Source: Bin5 sp965204705 (GTDB lineage: Bacteria; Chloroflexota; Anaerolineae; Caldilineales; Caldilineaceae). From it: a stretch of 64,000 nucleotides of DNA. The stretch's first letter is position 1; every line of letters starts with the position of its first letter. Shown piece after piece: positions 27,575 through 36,218 of the stretch. The position numbers and the translations under genes are program-made. The stretch lies in NCBI GenBank assembly GCA_965204705.1, contig OZ242006.1:5332001-5396000 (forward strand), read 5' to 3'. Under the pieces are notes generated by a model. It was not told where the DNA came from. It worked only from the letters and a program-made list of their open reading frames with translations, and did not search any database.

Positions 27575-27880
27575 ATGAACCCACAAGTGTCGATATCAAA
27601 GAGTTCACTGACCGACTTCTGTCGGGAGAACGGCATCAGACGGCTCGCCATCTTTGGGTCGGCACTGGGCGATGACTTCGGGCCCGACAGCGATATCGAC
27701 CTGCTCGTCGAGTTTGAGCCGGACCGTATTCCGGGATTGCTGGGCGTCGCCGGTATGGAACTGGCCTTATCCGAACTCTTCGCGGGGCGAAAAGTCGACT
27801 TGCGTACAGCTGAGGATTTGAGTCCCTACTTCCGGCAAGAAGTTCTGGCCAGGGCCGAAGTTCAATATGAGCAGGCATGA
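27575..27880 (+). CDS. MntA-type minimal nucleotidyltransferase (antitoxin)
   Basis: This small protein of about 101 residues has the nucleotidyltransferase signature FGSALGDDFGPDSDIDLLVEF, with the GS dipeptide and DxD metal pair. In HepT-MntA toxin-antitoxin systems such proteins AMPylate and silence the HEPN ribonuclease HepT. A hepT start follows with a 14-base overlap, the standard order, but it is truncated after about 20 residues. The start is taken as ATG at 27575; a GTG at 27554 with GAGG upstream would add seven residues. With its toxin lost, it may be a relic or serve another function. Confidence 0.85.
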   Translation: MNPQVSISKSSLTDFCRENGIRRLAIFGSALGDDFGPDSDIDLLVEFEPDRIPGLLGVAGMELALSELFAGRKVDLRTAEDLSPYFRQEVLARAEVQYEQA

Positions 27881-27930
27881 CGAAATTCGCTTGCGCCACA
27901 TGCTCGAAGCTGCGGACCTGGGCCCCCTGG
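27867..27930 (+). pseudogene. Truncated hepT (HEPN toxin) remnant
   Basis: The frame from ATG 27867 gives MSRHDEIRLRHMLEAADLG, matching the first helix of HepT/DUF86 HEPN toxins. The sequence then departs from the family. The RNase motif (RxxxxH) and the rest of the roughly 115-residue toxin are missing. The break lies close to the decayed oxidoreductase copy that begins near 28007, so a rearrangement probably removed the toxin. Confidence 0.65.
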
Positions 27931-28006
27931 TTCGCGTTTCCATGCCAGGTTACCAGGCACCCCTGTTACACCGACCCCAATTTGTACACAGTACCTCCAG
28001 GCTGGT

Positions 28007-28420
28007 TCCCCGAAGACGCGTACATTGTAGAAGCTGCCTGAAGCGCACGAACCCCTAATTCAGCAAGACCTCCCACATGACATTTCCGTAGAGCAGATGG
28101 CGCTGTTGGGAAACGCCTCTCCCGTGGGCGAAATCGCGGGCCGGATGAGCGCCACGAAGTGATGGACCGCACATCTGTTGCAGGTCCCAGTGCTCGACCT
28201 GTGTCGTGGCGGGCGGAAGAAAAGAGGCATAGTTTGCGGTGTCGGTCGGGAAGTGCTCCAGAACGACGGTGAGCAGGTCCTCGCTCGCCACCTGAGCCTG
28301 GCCCGCTGACTGGTCGAGCGCGATTGCGGCGGGGTTGCTGTTGTTGACAATCAGGGCATTCACCGGGGGCCGGCCTTGCCCGGCATGGGCTTGCGATCCA
28401 CTGGTCGCGACCGTACGGAA
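28007..28420 (-). pseudogene. Decayed partial copy of the molybdopterin oxidoreductase
   Basis: On the minus strand this matches two parts of the intact gene at 30611-32815. One block is VNALIVNNSNPAAIALDQ to HHFVALIRPAISP, corresponding to KALFVYNSNPAAVAPDQ and HHFVALNRPAIPP. The other is the gene's last codons (SFYDVRVF). Between them a large part is deleted, and the first block carries a frameshift near position 28165 and a stop. It is therefore a non-functional, internally deleted duplicate in the same orientation. The bases 28421-28595 after it hold nothing recognised. Confidence 0.8.
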
Positions 28421-28595
28421 TGCACTGCCGGGACGAAAAGTCGCCGACCCCGGGGCCGACGCCAGTTCTTCAATTCGCTTGTGAGGCCGCCAAAATCACT
28501 ACATCAGGACTATCGCGTCTCTATAGGCGAAGTATTCCCGATGCTCGAGGGGCATAAATGAGAGTAATGCGGCCCCATATTGGGGAAGGCAAGAA

Positions 28596-29243
28596 CTACA
28601 GATTCTGCAGAAAGTTGATTATGGGTTGAAACGCTGGAGACCCCCAGTCCCACACGCCAGCTTCAGCAGCTTCGCCGAGGCGCAATCCAGGTTCGGCACC
28701 ATCCTTACCGACTGCCAGATAGGCATGTACCTTTGATTTGGCAAGCCTATTCTCGGCAATATGTGCACCGGTGCTCACTCGACACCCGACATACTGATCT
28801 ACACACGTGCTTTCCGGGGAATTCTGAATTGAGCGAAGGCATAAGTCCTCCAGATTTCCTTGCGATGAACCGTCGGGCAAAATAGCAAGCGAAACAGTTA
28901 GGTGATCTGCTTGCTCCGGCTCCCAAGCCCGTGATGGCGCAGGTAACTGGGCGTGATTCAAAGCATTTTGCAGACTTTGCAGAGTTGACTGAGGGCTGCT
29001 ATCAGCATCCCGAACGATTCCCAGCCGACGCAACCGAGAAAAGTTATCTGACTTTAATAGCGTACTAACGAGGAAAGCCCGGAAATTTTCCTTTCCCCCT
29101 ACTGTGACAATTTGAAGCTCGGTCCGATTCAATTGATGTGCCATGGCGGTGAAGAACCTAGCGTCTTCTATGCCTTCAACCAGCAGTAGAGATTCTTGTT
29201 CTACTCTACTGTCAAAATGGAAGGGACGTTTTCTTGGTGTCAA
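28596..29243 (-). CDS. TOPRIM (DUF3226-like) protein, partner of an OLD/AAA15-type ATPase
   Basis: This 215-residue protein resembles the DUF3226/OLD-type TOPRIM fold. It has SLLLVEGIEDARFF with the catalytic Glu23, IVTVGGKENFRAFL, and LGIVRDADSS with the metal-binding D79xD81 pair. Family proteins are metal-dependent nucleases or effectors. Its ATG overlaps the stop of the upstream ATPase gene by 4 bases, so both are made together. This two-gene layout recalls split OLD-family, PARIS (AriA/AriB)-like and AbiL-like phage defence systems. Which of these it belongs to, if any, cannot be decided here. The gene is clearly AT-richer than the window average. Confidence 0.75.
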   Translation of the reverse strand: MTPRKRPFHFDSRVEQESLLLVEGIEDARFFTAMAHQLNRTELQIVTVGGKENFRAFLVSTLLKSDNFSRLRRLGIVRDADSSPQSTLQSLQNALNHAQLPAPSRAWEPEQADHLTVSLAILPDGSSQGNLEDLCLRSIQNSPESTCVDQYVGCRVSTGAHIAENRLAKSKVHAYLAVGKDGAEPGLRLGEAAEAGVWDWGSPAFQPIINFLQNL

Positions 29244-30373
29244 CGCATTTCTGCTCCGTAGTCCAGTGTAAAATCAAGATCTTCAAACGAATAAGTCGTT
29301 GCAGAAATTCGTCCGTCCTGTAGACTAAGACGATGAATGCCAAGGGTCTCATCATCTAGGGAGTCAAAAGCGTCGCGGGCCGCCGCCAAGCATTCATTAC
29401 TATGAGTTGTTGCAAAGACCTGGACATTGAATTCTTTTGACAGCCAGCTCAACTCCTTCCACACGTCTTCCAGAACGCTAAAATGCAGGCCATTCTCCAC
29501 TTCATCAATAAATATCATTCCGCTGCGGCCTTCGTGGAATGCAAGAGCAAGTGACAGCAGCCTGCTTACTCCATCACCCAAAGAGCCGACAGGAACAGGA
29601 CGGGTTAGCCCAACGTCGGCATATATCATTGGCGTAGGCGGAGCTGCGATGGTCAATAGTCGCTTGATTCGAGCATCGACTCGTTCAAGACATCTTGCAA
29701 GGTGGTCGGCATAGCCTTCGAGTTCCGCATTTCCGAATCGCCTGACATCTTCATCTGGCCCGGTACGTTGGCGGGCGCTAAAAAAGACATTTGAAGGTCG
29801 GGGCGGCATCGTTGCTGCCTGTCCCGCCATGCCTTCATTCGTAAACGTCATCCTGGCATTGGTTCCGATTTGGACAGCCTGTCCTTCCGACCTCACCCAC
29901 CAGCCCGACGACCGGTATTTTTTGCCATTATCGTCGGTGTAATCAAGTACAATTGCGGCATCTGAAATGGCTGAAACATTGGATTCTTGGGAGCCACGCG
30001 GCGGGTCTGAAGGAGAATCGGATGCAGGGACTGTGGATAATACCGAGTCATCTCTCTTTTGCAATTTAATATTGAGAGTGCCTTTGTCAACCTCATTATT
30101 TCCTTTTGCTGACAGGGCTATCGTGCGTTCAGGGTTAAAATCATAGAAGAGATCATGCATCAACCGTCCCGGATCCTGACCGGGAATACCGCGGAATCTA
30201 GCAAGTCGGTCGCCGAGGTCAGGGATGTTTGGACCGGAGTATAGCCACAACGCCTCCAAGAGCGCTGTTTTGCCCATATTGTTCTTTCCCACTATTAGGT
30301 TGACCCGAGCCAGCGGCTCAATGGTCATTTCCATAATGCAGCGAAAGTTCTTGATACTGAATGAGGTGTACAT
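29240..30373 (-). CDS. OLD/AAA15-type ABC-like ATPase, probable defence component
   Basis: This 377-residue ATPase has a leading SFSIKNFRC strand typical of OLD/RecF-like proteins. Walker A is GKNNMGKT. An ABC-signature-like region SLGDGVSRLLSLALAF follows, then Walker B GMIFIDEVENGLH and the H-loop VFATTHSNE. I start at ATG 30373, which has AGGT upstream and matches the family N-terminus; a frame back to 30436 lacks a site. In comparable systems the ATPase senses phage and controls a TOPRIM nuclease, here encoded immediately downstream. The gene is AT-richer than its neighbours and lies between intact and decayed copies of an oxidoreductase gene, suggesting acquisition. Confidence 0.85.
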   Translation of the reverse strand: MYTSFSIKNFRCIMEMTIEPLARVNLIVGKNNMGKTALLEALWLYSGPNIPDLGDRLARFRGIPGQDPGRLMHDLFYDFNPERTIALSAKGNNEVDKGTLNIKLQKRDDSVLSTVPASDSPSDPPRGSQESNVSAISDAAIVLDYTDDNGKKYRSSGWWVRSEGQAVQIGTNARMTFTNEGMAGQAATMPPRPSNVFFSARQRTGPDEDVRRFGNAELEGYADHLARCLERVDARIKRLLTIAAPPTPMIYADVGLTRPVPVGSLGDGVSRLLSLALAFHEGRSGMIFIDEVENGLHFSVLEDVWKELSWLSKEFNVQVFATTHSNECLAAARDAFDSLDDETLGIHRLSLQDGRISATTYSFEDLDFTLDYGAEMR

Positions 30374-30530
30374 GTTGCTTACCTGTTCCCAACTTACATT
30401 TGCCGCACCAGGGCCCCTCGAACTGCCCTCGATCATCAGGCACTTTCAGATACCGACAGTTCGATGACGAATCTTCCTGTTCAGGCCCTGCGGTTTCTGC
30501 TGTTCCAGCAACTCTTGGGAAAATAGTGCC

Positions 30531-30559
30531 GAATAATCATAGCATGGCTATGATTATTC
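30531..30559. other. AT-rich 13-bp palindrome
   Basis: A perfect inverted repeat, GAATAATCATAGC, with loop ATG and complement GCTATGATTATTC, lies between the end of the oxidoreductase gene and the start of the ATPase gene. Both genes are on the minus strand. It could terminate the former (only a weak T-run follows) or be an operator for the latter. Confidence 0.55.
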
Positions 30560-30610
30560 GCTCCATTTGCACTTAAGTTCGTTATGCACGTATGGGGACC
30601 AGTACGCTCC

Positions 30611-32815
30611 CTACGCCGGCTCGACGAAGACGCGTACGTCATAGAAGCTGCCTGAGGCGCCCATGTCGGTCTCGTCCTGGGGGGTGAGCTGGTTGACGTT
30701 GCGGCCGTCGGGGCTGTGTTTGTTCCACCAGATGCCGGGGGCGAGGACGGTGCCGGCCATGATCTCTTCGGTGACGCGGGCGGTGAGCTCGACCTCACCG
30801 AGCTCGTTCCAGACTCGCAGCCAGGCGCCCTCCTCGATGCGGCGCGCGGAGGCGTCTTGCGGGTGGATCCAGAGCAGGGGTTCCCGTTCGCGGCCGCGGA
30901 AACGCTCCAGATGTGAGAAGGAGGAGTTGAGGAATGAGTGGGCCGGCGGGGAAATGCAGGCCAGGGAGTTCGGGTCAGGCTCTGCCGGGACGCCGCCGTT
31001 ATCTGTATGTTCACCGAATGCCCCTCTCGCCTCGCCCTCGCTCTTCGGAGGGGTGTAGGTGGGGAGAGGGTCGTAGCCGTCCTGCGCCATGCGTTCGCTG
31101 TAGAATTCGCATTTGCCGCTGGGTGTGGGGAAGTTACCCTCGGCGAAGGGCAGGTAGGGCTGGGGCAGGTTGAGGCGCACAAAGCCCTTTTCCAGCAGGG
31201 CATTCCAGGTAACGGTTTCGTAGAGCGGATGGTGCTGCGCCTCAATGAAATTGCGCAGAATCGTCTCGTCGTCCTCGTAAAAGCCGCTGTCGGTGTAGCC
31301 CATTGTCTGCGCCAGCCCGCGGAAGATGGCGCTGTTGGGCCGCGCCTCACCCACCGGCGGGATGGCCGGCCGGTTCAGGGCGACGAAATGATGGCCGTAC
31401 ATCCGTTGCAGATCCCAGTGCTCGGCCTGCGTGGTGGCGGGCAGAAGATAGTCTGCGTAGTCTGCGGTGTCGGTCTGGAAGTGCTCCAGGACGACGGTGA
31501 ACAGGTCCTCGCGCGCCAGCCCGGCCCGGACCGATGACTGGTCGGGCGCGACTGCGGCGGGGTTGCTGTTGTAGACGAACAGAGCCTTTACGGGGGGTCC
31601 GGCGTTGTCGGGGGCAGGCTTGCGGTCCACGGGCCGGGGTGCGTAGTGGGACGCGGCGAGACGGGTCCGGTCGAGGCTGAGCGCGTCGCCGAGGCGGTTC
31701 ATGTTGATGATGCGGGGGATGCGTCCTGCGGCGAGGTCGGGCCGTTCCAGCCCGCTCTTTTCGAGGTGGCGCAACTGTCCGCTGACGCTCAGCTGAATGC
31801 CGCCGCCTTGTTCCCGCCATGCGCCTATCAGCGCGGGCAGACAGGTGATGTTGCGCATCGCCATGCCGCCGCCGTAGTGGCGCTGCAGGCCGTAGTTGAC
31901 GCGGATGGCCGCGGGTCTCGTCGTGGCATAGTCCTGCGCCAGCTCGCGGATTCGTTCAGCCGGGATGCCGGTGATCCGGGCCGCTCGCTGGGGCGGCCAT
32001 TCCTTCAGGCGTTCGGCCAGCTGCTCAAAGCCGTGCGTATGCGCGGCCACGTAGTCGCGGTCGTGCAGGTCGGCGCTGACGATCTCGTGCATCATGCCCA
32101 GCGCGAGGGCGCCGTCGGTCCCGGGGCGGATGGGCAGCCACTCGTCGGCGGCTCTGGCGGTGCGGGTACGGGCCGGGTCGATGACGATGACGCGTGCGCC
32201 CTGTTTGCGGGCGTCCTGGATAAAAGGCCAGAGGTGGAGGTTGCTCGTGAGGGTATTGCTGCCCCAGATCAGGATCAGGCGGGCGTGGGCGTAATCTTCC
32301 GGTTCGATGCCGATGGTCGAGCCGATGGTGTAGAGGTAGCCTTCGAACCCGGCCTCGGAGCAGATCGTGTAGGCGAGGCGACTGGCCCCCATCTGCTGGA
32401 AGAAGCGGTTGGAGATGCCGTGTTGCTGCAGCCAGCCCATGGTGCCGGCGTAGGCGTAGGGCAGGACCGCCTCCGGCCCCCATTCGTTGATGACGCCTTG
32501 CAGACGGGCCGCGATCTCGGCCAGCGCCTCGCGCCAGGAGATCTGTTCGAAGCGGCCGCTGCCTTTGGGCCCGACGCGGCGCAGCGGGTGGGTCAGCCTG
32601 TCGGCGTGGTAGACGCGTTCGAGATAGCGGTCGACCTTGCCGCACAACGTACCCTGGGTGACAGGGTGATCAGTATGGCCCCAGATATCCAGCGCCCGCT
32701 CGCTCGTGCGGTCGACGGCGATCTGCCAGCTGCATGTATCCGGGCAGTCGTGCGGACAGGCGCCGGTGACGATGCGGACGGACGGATTCTTTTCGTAGAG
32801 GGCGAGTTTCGACAT
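30611..32815 (-). CDS. Molybdopterin-dependent oxidoreductase (DMSO reductase superfamily)
   Basis: This 734-residue catalytic subunit binds bis-MGD molybdenum and one [4Fe-4S] cluster. The cluster ligands are Cys20, Cys24, Cys28 (ACPHDCPDTCSW) and Cys58 (GTLCGK). Further landmarks are ILIWGSNTLTSN, VIVIDPARTRTA and, in the C-terminal cofactor domain, GRNVNQLTPQDETDMG. There is no Tat signal, so it should be cytosolic. No electron-transfer or membrane-anchor genes are adjacent, hence the donor is unknown. A segment near residue 590 (SEGEARGAFGEHTDNGG) looks like inserted filler. A degenerate copy lies at 28007-28420. Confidence 0.92.
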   Translation of the reverse strand: MSKLALYEKNPSVRIVTGACPHDCPDTCSWQIAVDRTSERALDIWGHTDHPVTQGTLCGKVDRYLERVYHADRLTHPLRRVGPKGSGRFEQISWREALAEIAARLQGVINEWGPEAVLPYAYAGTMGWLQQHGISNRFFQQMGASRLAYTICSEAGFEGYLYTIGSTIGIEPEDYAHARLILIWGSNTLTSNLHLWPFIQDARKQGARVIVIDPARTRTARAADEWLPIRPGTDGALALGMMHEIVSADLHDRDYVAAHTHGFEQLAERLKEWPPQRAARITGIPAERIRELAQDYATTRPAAIRVNYGLQRHYGGGMAMRNITCLPALIGAWREQGGGIQLSVSGQLRHLEKSGLERPDLAAGRIPRIINMNRLGDALSLDRTRLAASHYAPRPVDRKPAPDNAGPPVKALFVYNSNPAAVAPDQSSVRAGLAREDLFTVVLEHFQTDTADYADYLLPATTQAEHWDLQRMYGHHFVALNRPAIPPVGEARPNSAIFRGLAQTMGYTDSGFYEDDETILRNFIEAQHHPLYETVTWNALLEKGFVRLNLPQPYLPFAEGNFPTPSGKCEFYSERMAQDGYDPLPTYTPPKSEGEARGAFGEHTDNGGVPAEPDPNSLACISPPAHSFLNSSFSHLERFRGREREPLLWIHPQDASARRIEEGAWLRVWNELGEVELTARVTEEIMAGTVLAPGIWWNKHSPDGRNVNQLTPQDETDMGASGSFYDVRVFVEPA

Positions 32816-33042
32816 GGTATCGGCTCATGAACGTTGGTCAGCAGGGGGAAGCTCGTTACATCCGGCGTCGAGCTGCTGCTGTTGGGGCATCAGTGTAGCA
32901 GTGAAAACGTGCAGGGCGAAATTGGCCTGTTACGTCCCGGATGGATATGATAGGGGGGTTGCGCTGCGGACAGCGCGCGGTGCAGGGAATGGGGGAAGGG
33001 AGAGCGGCATTTCCGGCGATCATGCAATCTGCACAAACAAAT
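32816..33042. other. Divergent gene gap, nothing recognised
   Basis: This is the gap between the oxidoreductase and glnA genes, which point away from each other. Apart from the operator-like repeat and -10 box listed next, no gene or RNA is recognised. Confidence 0.4.
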
Positions 33043-33098
33043 ATGGACAATCGTTATTAAGATTGTCCATGAGTGCACCGTAAGTGGCAGGGTATACT
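33043..33098 (+). promoter_or_regulatory. Promoter and operator-like palindrome upstream of glnA
   Basis: A 10-bp perfect inverted repeat (ATGGACAATC, eight-base spacer, GATTGTCCAT; 33043-33070) lies just upstream of a TATACT -10 box at 33093-33098. The right arm overlaps the expected -35 area. This position suits a nitrogen regulator binding site. It does not match the TGTNA-N7-TNACA GlnR/TnrA box. Confidence 0.5.
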
Positions 33099-33175
33099 AC
33101 TGTAGTTATCGTTCCATCGTCTTATTTTCAGGTCAATAAGGACCCCACGCCAACTCTGAAAGGATTAAGTGAGGA

Positions 33176-34591
33176 ATGAAACTCAACGTAAGTTCAATTG
33201 CCGATCTGAACAGTGCGATTCAGGACAACCACATTCAGATGGTGGATGTCAAGTTTACCGATCTGTTCGGTCAGTGGCACCACTTCACAATGCCGGTTGA
33301 GGAGTTTGATGCGGATGATGCGGTCAACGAGGGGATGGGCTTTGACGGCTCGTCCATTCGCGGCTTCCAGAGCATCGAAAACAGCGACATGGTACTGCGG
33401 TTGGATCCCACAACTGCGATTATCGACCCGGTTTGCGCCATGCCGACACTGAGCGCGATCTGCAACGTCCATGACCCGCTTTCGGGCGAAGCCTACAGCC
33501 GCGACCCGCGTAACGTGGCCGGCAAAGCGGTCAGTTACGTCGAAGCCGATGGCATTGCCGACACGGTCTTTGTCGGCCCGGAAGCCGAATTTTTCATCTT
33601 TGACGGTGTTTCCTATGAGACGGGCCGCCACACGGCCGGCTACTACGTGGACAGCGTGGAAGCGCCATGGAATTCCGGCGAGTTGGGCGGAGGCCATTCG
33701 GTCGGACTAAAGAGGGGTTACTTCCCGGTTTCTCCTTATGATACGCTGCAGGACGTCCGTTCCGAGATGACGCGCAAGATGATCGATGCGGGCATTGATA
33801 TTGAAGTACATCACCACGAGGTAGGTACGGCAGGCCAGGCTGAGATCGACATGAAGTTCAAGCCGCTCCTGCAGATGGCCGACCAGGTGCAGCTGTTCAA
33901 ATACATTATCAAGAACGTTGCCAAGGATAACGAGAAGACGGTCACGTTCATGCCGAAGCCGCTTTTCGAGGATAACGGTTCGGGAATGCACACGCACCTG
34001 AGCTTTTGGAAGGACGGCGTGCCGCTGTTCGCCGGTGACCAGTACGCCGGGCTCAGCGAGATGGCCCTGCACTTTACGGGCGGCCTGCTGAAGCACATCA
34101 ATTCGCTGCTGGCCTTCTGCGCCCCCCTGACCAACAGCTACCGACGCCTGGTTCCCGGTTATGAGGCCCCGGTGGTCGTGGCCTACTCCGCCCGCAACCG
34201 TTCTGCCGCCTGCCGCATCCCGATGTACAGCCAGTCGCCGAACAGCAAGCGCATCGAATTCCGCTGCCCCGACCCCGGCGCGAACCCGTATCTGGCCTTC
34301 GCGGCGATGGTGATGGCCGGCATGGACGGCATCAAGAACCAGATCGATCCCGGCGACCCGGCTGAGATTGACTTGTACGAAGAGGATGTCCTGAAAGAGG
34401 TGGAGATGGTGAAGGGCAGCCTGGGCGAGGTTCTGGACGCGCTTGAGGAAGACAACGACTACCTGCTCGAAGGCGGTGTCTTTACCCCGGACCTGCTGGA
34501 TTCGTACATTGAGTACAAGCGGTTGGAAGAGGTGGATGCTGTCCGCCTGCGCCCGCATCCGCAGGAATTCGTGATGTACTACGGCATCTAG
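33176..34591 (+). CDS. glnA: Glutamine synthetase type I (paralogue 1)
   Basis: This 471-residue GS makes glutamine from glutamate, ammonia and ATP as a dodecamer. It has all family landmarks: GMGFDGSSIRGFQSIENSDM, EAEFFIFD metal-ligand strand, HHHEVGTAGQAEID, FMPKPLFEDNGSGMHTH, NSYRRLVPGYEAP, and the RNRSAACRIP ATP-site loop. At the place of the adenylylation loop (NLYDLP in enteric GS) it has DLYEED. The Tyr is kept but the context differs, so control by GlnE is uncertain. A ribosome site AGGA lies upstream. A second, different GS follows after 180 bases. Confidence 0.95.
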   Translation: MKLNVSSIADLNSAIQDNHIQMVDVKFTDLFGQWHHFTMPVEEFDADDAVNEGMGFDGSSIRGFQSIENSDMVLRLDPTTAIIDPVCAMPTLSAICNVHDPLSGEAYSRDPRNVAGKAVSYVEADGIADTVFVGPEAEFFIFDGVSYETGRHTAGYYVDSVEAPWNSGELGGGHSVGLKRGYFPVSPYDTLQDVRSEMTRKMIDAGIDIEVHHHEVGTAGQAEIDMKFKPLLQMADQVQLFKYIIKNVAKDNEKTVTFMPKPLFEDNGSGMHTHLSFWKDGVPLFAGDQYAGLSEMALHFTGGLLKHINSLLAFCAPLTNSYRRLVPGYEAPVVVAYSARNRSAACRIPMYSQSPNSKRIEFRCPDPGANPYLAFAAMVMAGMDGIKNQIDPGDPAEIDLYEEDVLKEVEMVKGSLGEVLDALEEDNDYLLEGGVFTPDLLDSYIEYKRLEEVDAVRLRPHPQEFVMYYGI

Positions 34592-34616
34592 AAGAGTTGT
34601 ACCGATAATACTTAAC

Positions 34617-34660
34617 AACAAGGGGGCGGCGCGGCGCATTGTGTCTGCCCCCTTGTTCTT
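34617..34660 (+). terminator. Terminator after the first glutamine synthetase
   Basis: An 11-bp stem AACAAGGGGGC/GCCCCCTTGTT (34617-34627 and 34647-34657) is followed by a short CTTTC tract. It lies 26 bases after the stop codon. The T-run is weak. Confidence 0.65.
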
Positions 34661-34680
34661 TCATACTGACGGTTGTAAGG

Positions 34681-34748
34681 TTTTCAGTAGTTCCGACTCT
34701 GGTTTTTCATGTCTGTTCATTTCATCGATAAGAGTTGACTACTGAAAA
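34681..34748 (+). promoter_or_regulatory. Large leader hairpin before the second glutamine synthetase
   Basis: TTTTCAGTAGT (34681-34691) pairs perfectly with ACTACTGAAAA (34738-34748). The stem continues as CGACTCT with AGAGTTG after a two-base bulge, leaving a 30-base loop. The structure ends about 23 bases before the start codon and could regulate the downstream gene. It matches no known riboswitch that I recognise. Confidence 0.55.
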
Positions 34749-34771
34749 CTATCTGAAAGGGGAAGGCAGAT

Positions 34772-36133
34772 ATGCTCTTGGATGCATTTGCAGACGAAAA
34801 ACTGATGGAGACGCTGGAAAAGATTGACGACACGATCAAGAGACACAACGTGCGCTTTGTGCGTCTTCAGTTCAGCGATATCGTGGGCATCGTCAAGCAG
34901 GTAACGATTCCGATTGAACTCTGGGATCGCGCGGTTGAGAACGGTGTCTGGTTCGACGGCAGCTCGATTGAGGGATTCGCGCGCGTCGCTGAGAGCGATA
35001 TGTATCTGGTGCCGGACCTGGATACATTCATGCCGATCCCTTGGGAGATGGAGCTGTCCACCGCCCGCGTTGTCTGTGATGTCTTCACGCCGAATGGAGA
35101 TCACTTTGCCGGCGATCCCCGCTATATTCTGCGCCGGCAGTTGAAGCGGGCCGAAGATCTGGGCTTTGATTTTCTCGTCGGTCCGGAGCTGGAGTTCTTC
35201 CTTTTCCGGCGGCACCAGGATAACAGCCTTTACCCCCTGACCCCCCACGACGAAGCGGGCTATTTCGACGTGAGCTCTGATTCGGCGCATGGTGTGCGCC
35301 GTCAGATGGTCGACGCGCTGAACGCCCTGGGCATCAAGGTCGAGGCATCCCACCACGAGGTCGCCAGTGGGCAGAATGAGATCGACTTCCAGTACGGTCC
35401 TGCCCTGGCGGCGGCGGACAATACGATCACATTGCGGACAACGCTGAAGGCGATCGCGCAGAAGAACGGGCTTCACTGCACATTTATGCCCAAGCCGATA
35501 ACCGGGGTAAACGGGTCGGGTATGCACGTTCATCAGAGCTTGTGGCGATTTGGTGAGGATGAGACCTGCATGTACGACGCCGATGATGAGTATGGCCTGA
35601 GCAAGACGGCGCTGCATTTTATCGCGGGCCAGCTTGCGCATGCGGCGGCGATCACGCCGATCATCGCGCCGCTTGTGAACAGCTACAAGCGGCTGGTGCC
35701 CGGCTATGAGGCGCCGGTCTATATCTCATGGGGCCGCACAAACCGCAGCGCGCTGATCCGCATCCCCCGCATCAATCCCAACCGAACGCAGAGTACGCGC
35801 TGCGAACTACGCTGCCCCGACCCGAGCGCGAATCCCTACCTCGCTTTCGCCGTGATGCTGGCGGCGGGCCTCGATGGCATCGAGCGCGAGCTGGACCCAC
35901 CGATGCCGGCCGAGGAGGACCTGTACCAGATGAACGGCGACCGTTCCGGGCTGGAGACGCTGCCGGGCAACCTGGGCGAGGCGCTGGAGGCGCTGCGGCA
36001 GGACGAGGTGGTGCAGAACGCGCTGGGCCAGCACGTTTTCGAACGCTATGTCGAGGCGAAAAACCAGGAGTGGGACAGCTATCGAAATTTTGTTACACAG
36101 TGGGAGCTGGACCGCTATCTGGGCGTATATTAG
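34772..36133 (+). CDS. Glutamine synthetase family protein (paralogue 2)
   Basis: This 453-residue GS-I protein differs clearly from the neighbouring GlnA. It has VWFDGSSIEGFARVAESDM, a GPELEFFLF metal strand, ASHHEVASGQNEIDFQYG, FMPKPITGVNGSGMHVHQ, NSYKRLVPGYEAPVYISWG and NRSALIRIP. All catalytic positions that I can check are kept, so it is probably a true GS (GSI-alpha-like) and not a gamma-glutamylpolyamine synthetase. The adenylylation loop reads EDLYQMNG, not NLYDLP. A strong purine ribosome site (GAAAGGGGAAGG) precedes the ATG, following the leader hairpin. Separate terminators suggest independent control of the two genes. Confidence 0.93.
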   Translation: MLLDAFADEKLMETLEKIDDTIKRHNVRFVRLQFSDIVGIVKQVTIPIELWDRAVENGVWFDGSSIEGFARVAESDMYLVPDLDTFMPIPWEMELSTARVVCDVFTPNGDHFAGDPRYILRRQLKRAEDLGFDFLVGPELEFFLFRRHQDNSLYPLTPHDEAGYFDVSSDSAHGVRRQMVDALNALGIKVEASHHEVASGQNEIDFQYGPALAAADNTITLRTTLKAIAQKNGLHCTFMPKPITGVNGSGMHVHQSLWRFGEDETCMYDADDEYGLSKTALHFIAGQLAHAAAITPIIAPLVNSYKRLVPGYEAPVYISWGRTNRSALIRIPRINPNRTQSTRCELRCPDPSANPYLAFAVMLAAGLDGIERELDPPMPAEEDLYQMNGDRSGLETLPGNLGEALEALRQDEVVQNALGQHVFERYVEAKNQEWDSYRNFVTQWELDRYLGVY

Positions 36134-36218
36134 CGAGCAGCGGTCTGAACACGCCACCACCAGCCATATCCCCGCCCACCAGGCGACGGGCTTGTAAGAA
36201 AACCTAGCAGGAGCTGAG

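Noticed and set aside
28596..30373. Firm assignment as PARIS or Gabija
   Set aside because: There is no UvrD-like helicase for Gabija, and the TOPRIM protein is not clearly the DUF4435 type of PARIS.
33043..33070. GlnR/TnrA binding box
   Set aside because: The palindrome does not fit TGTNA-N7-TNACA; it is listed only as operator-like.
34681..34748. Known glutamine riboswitch
   Set aside because: The long simple stem with a 30-base loop lacks the conserved glnA RNA core.
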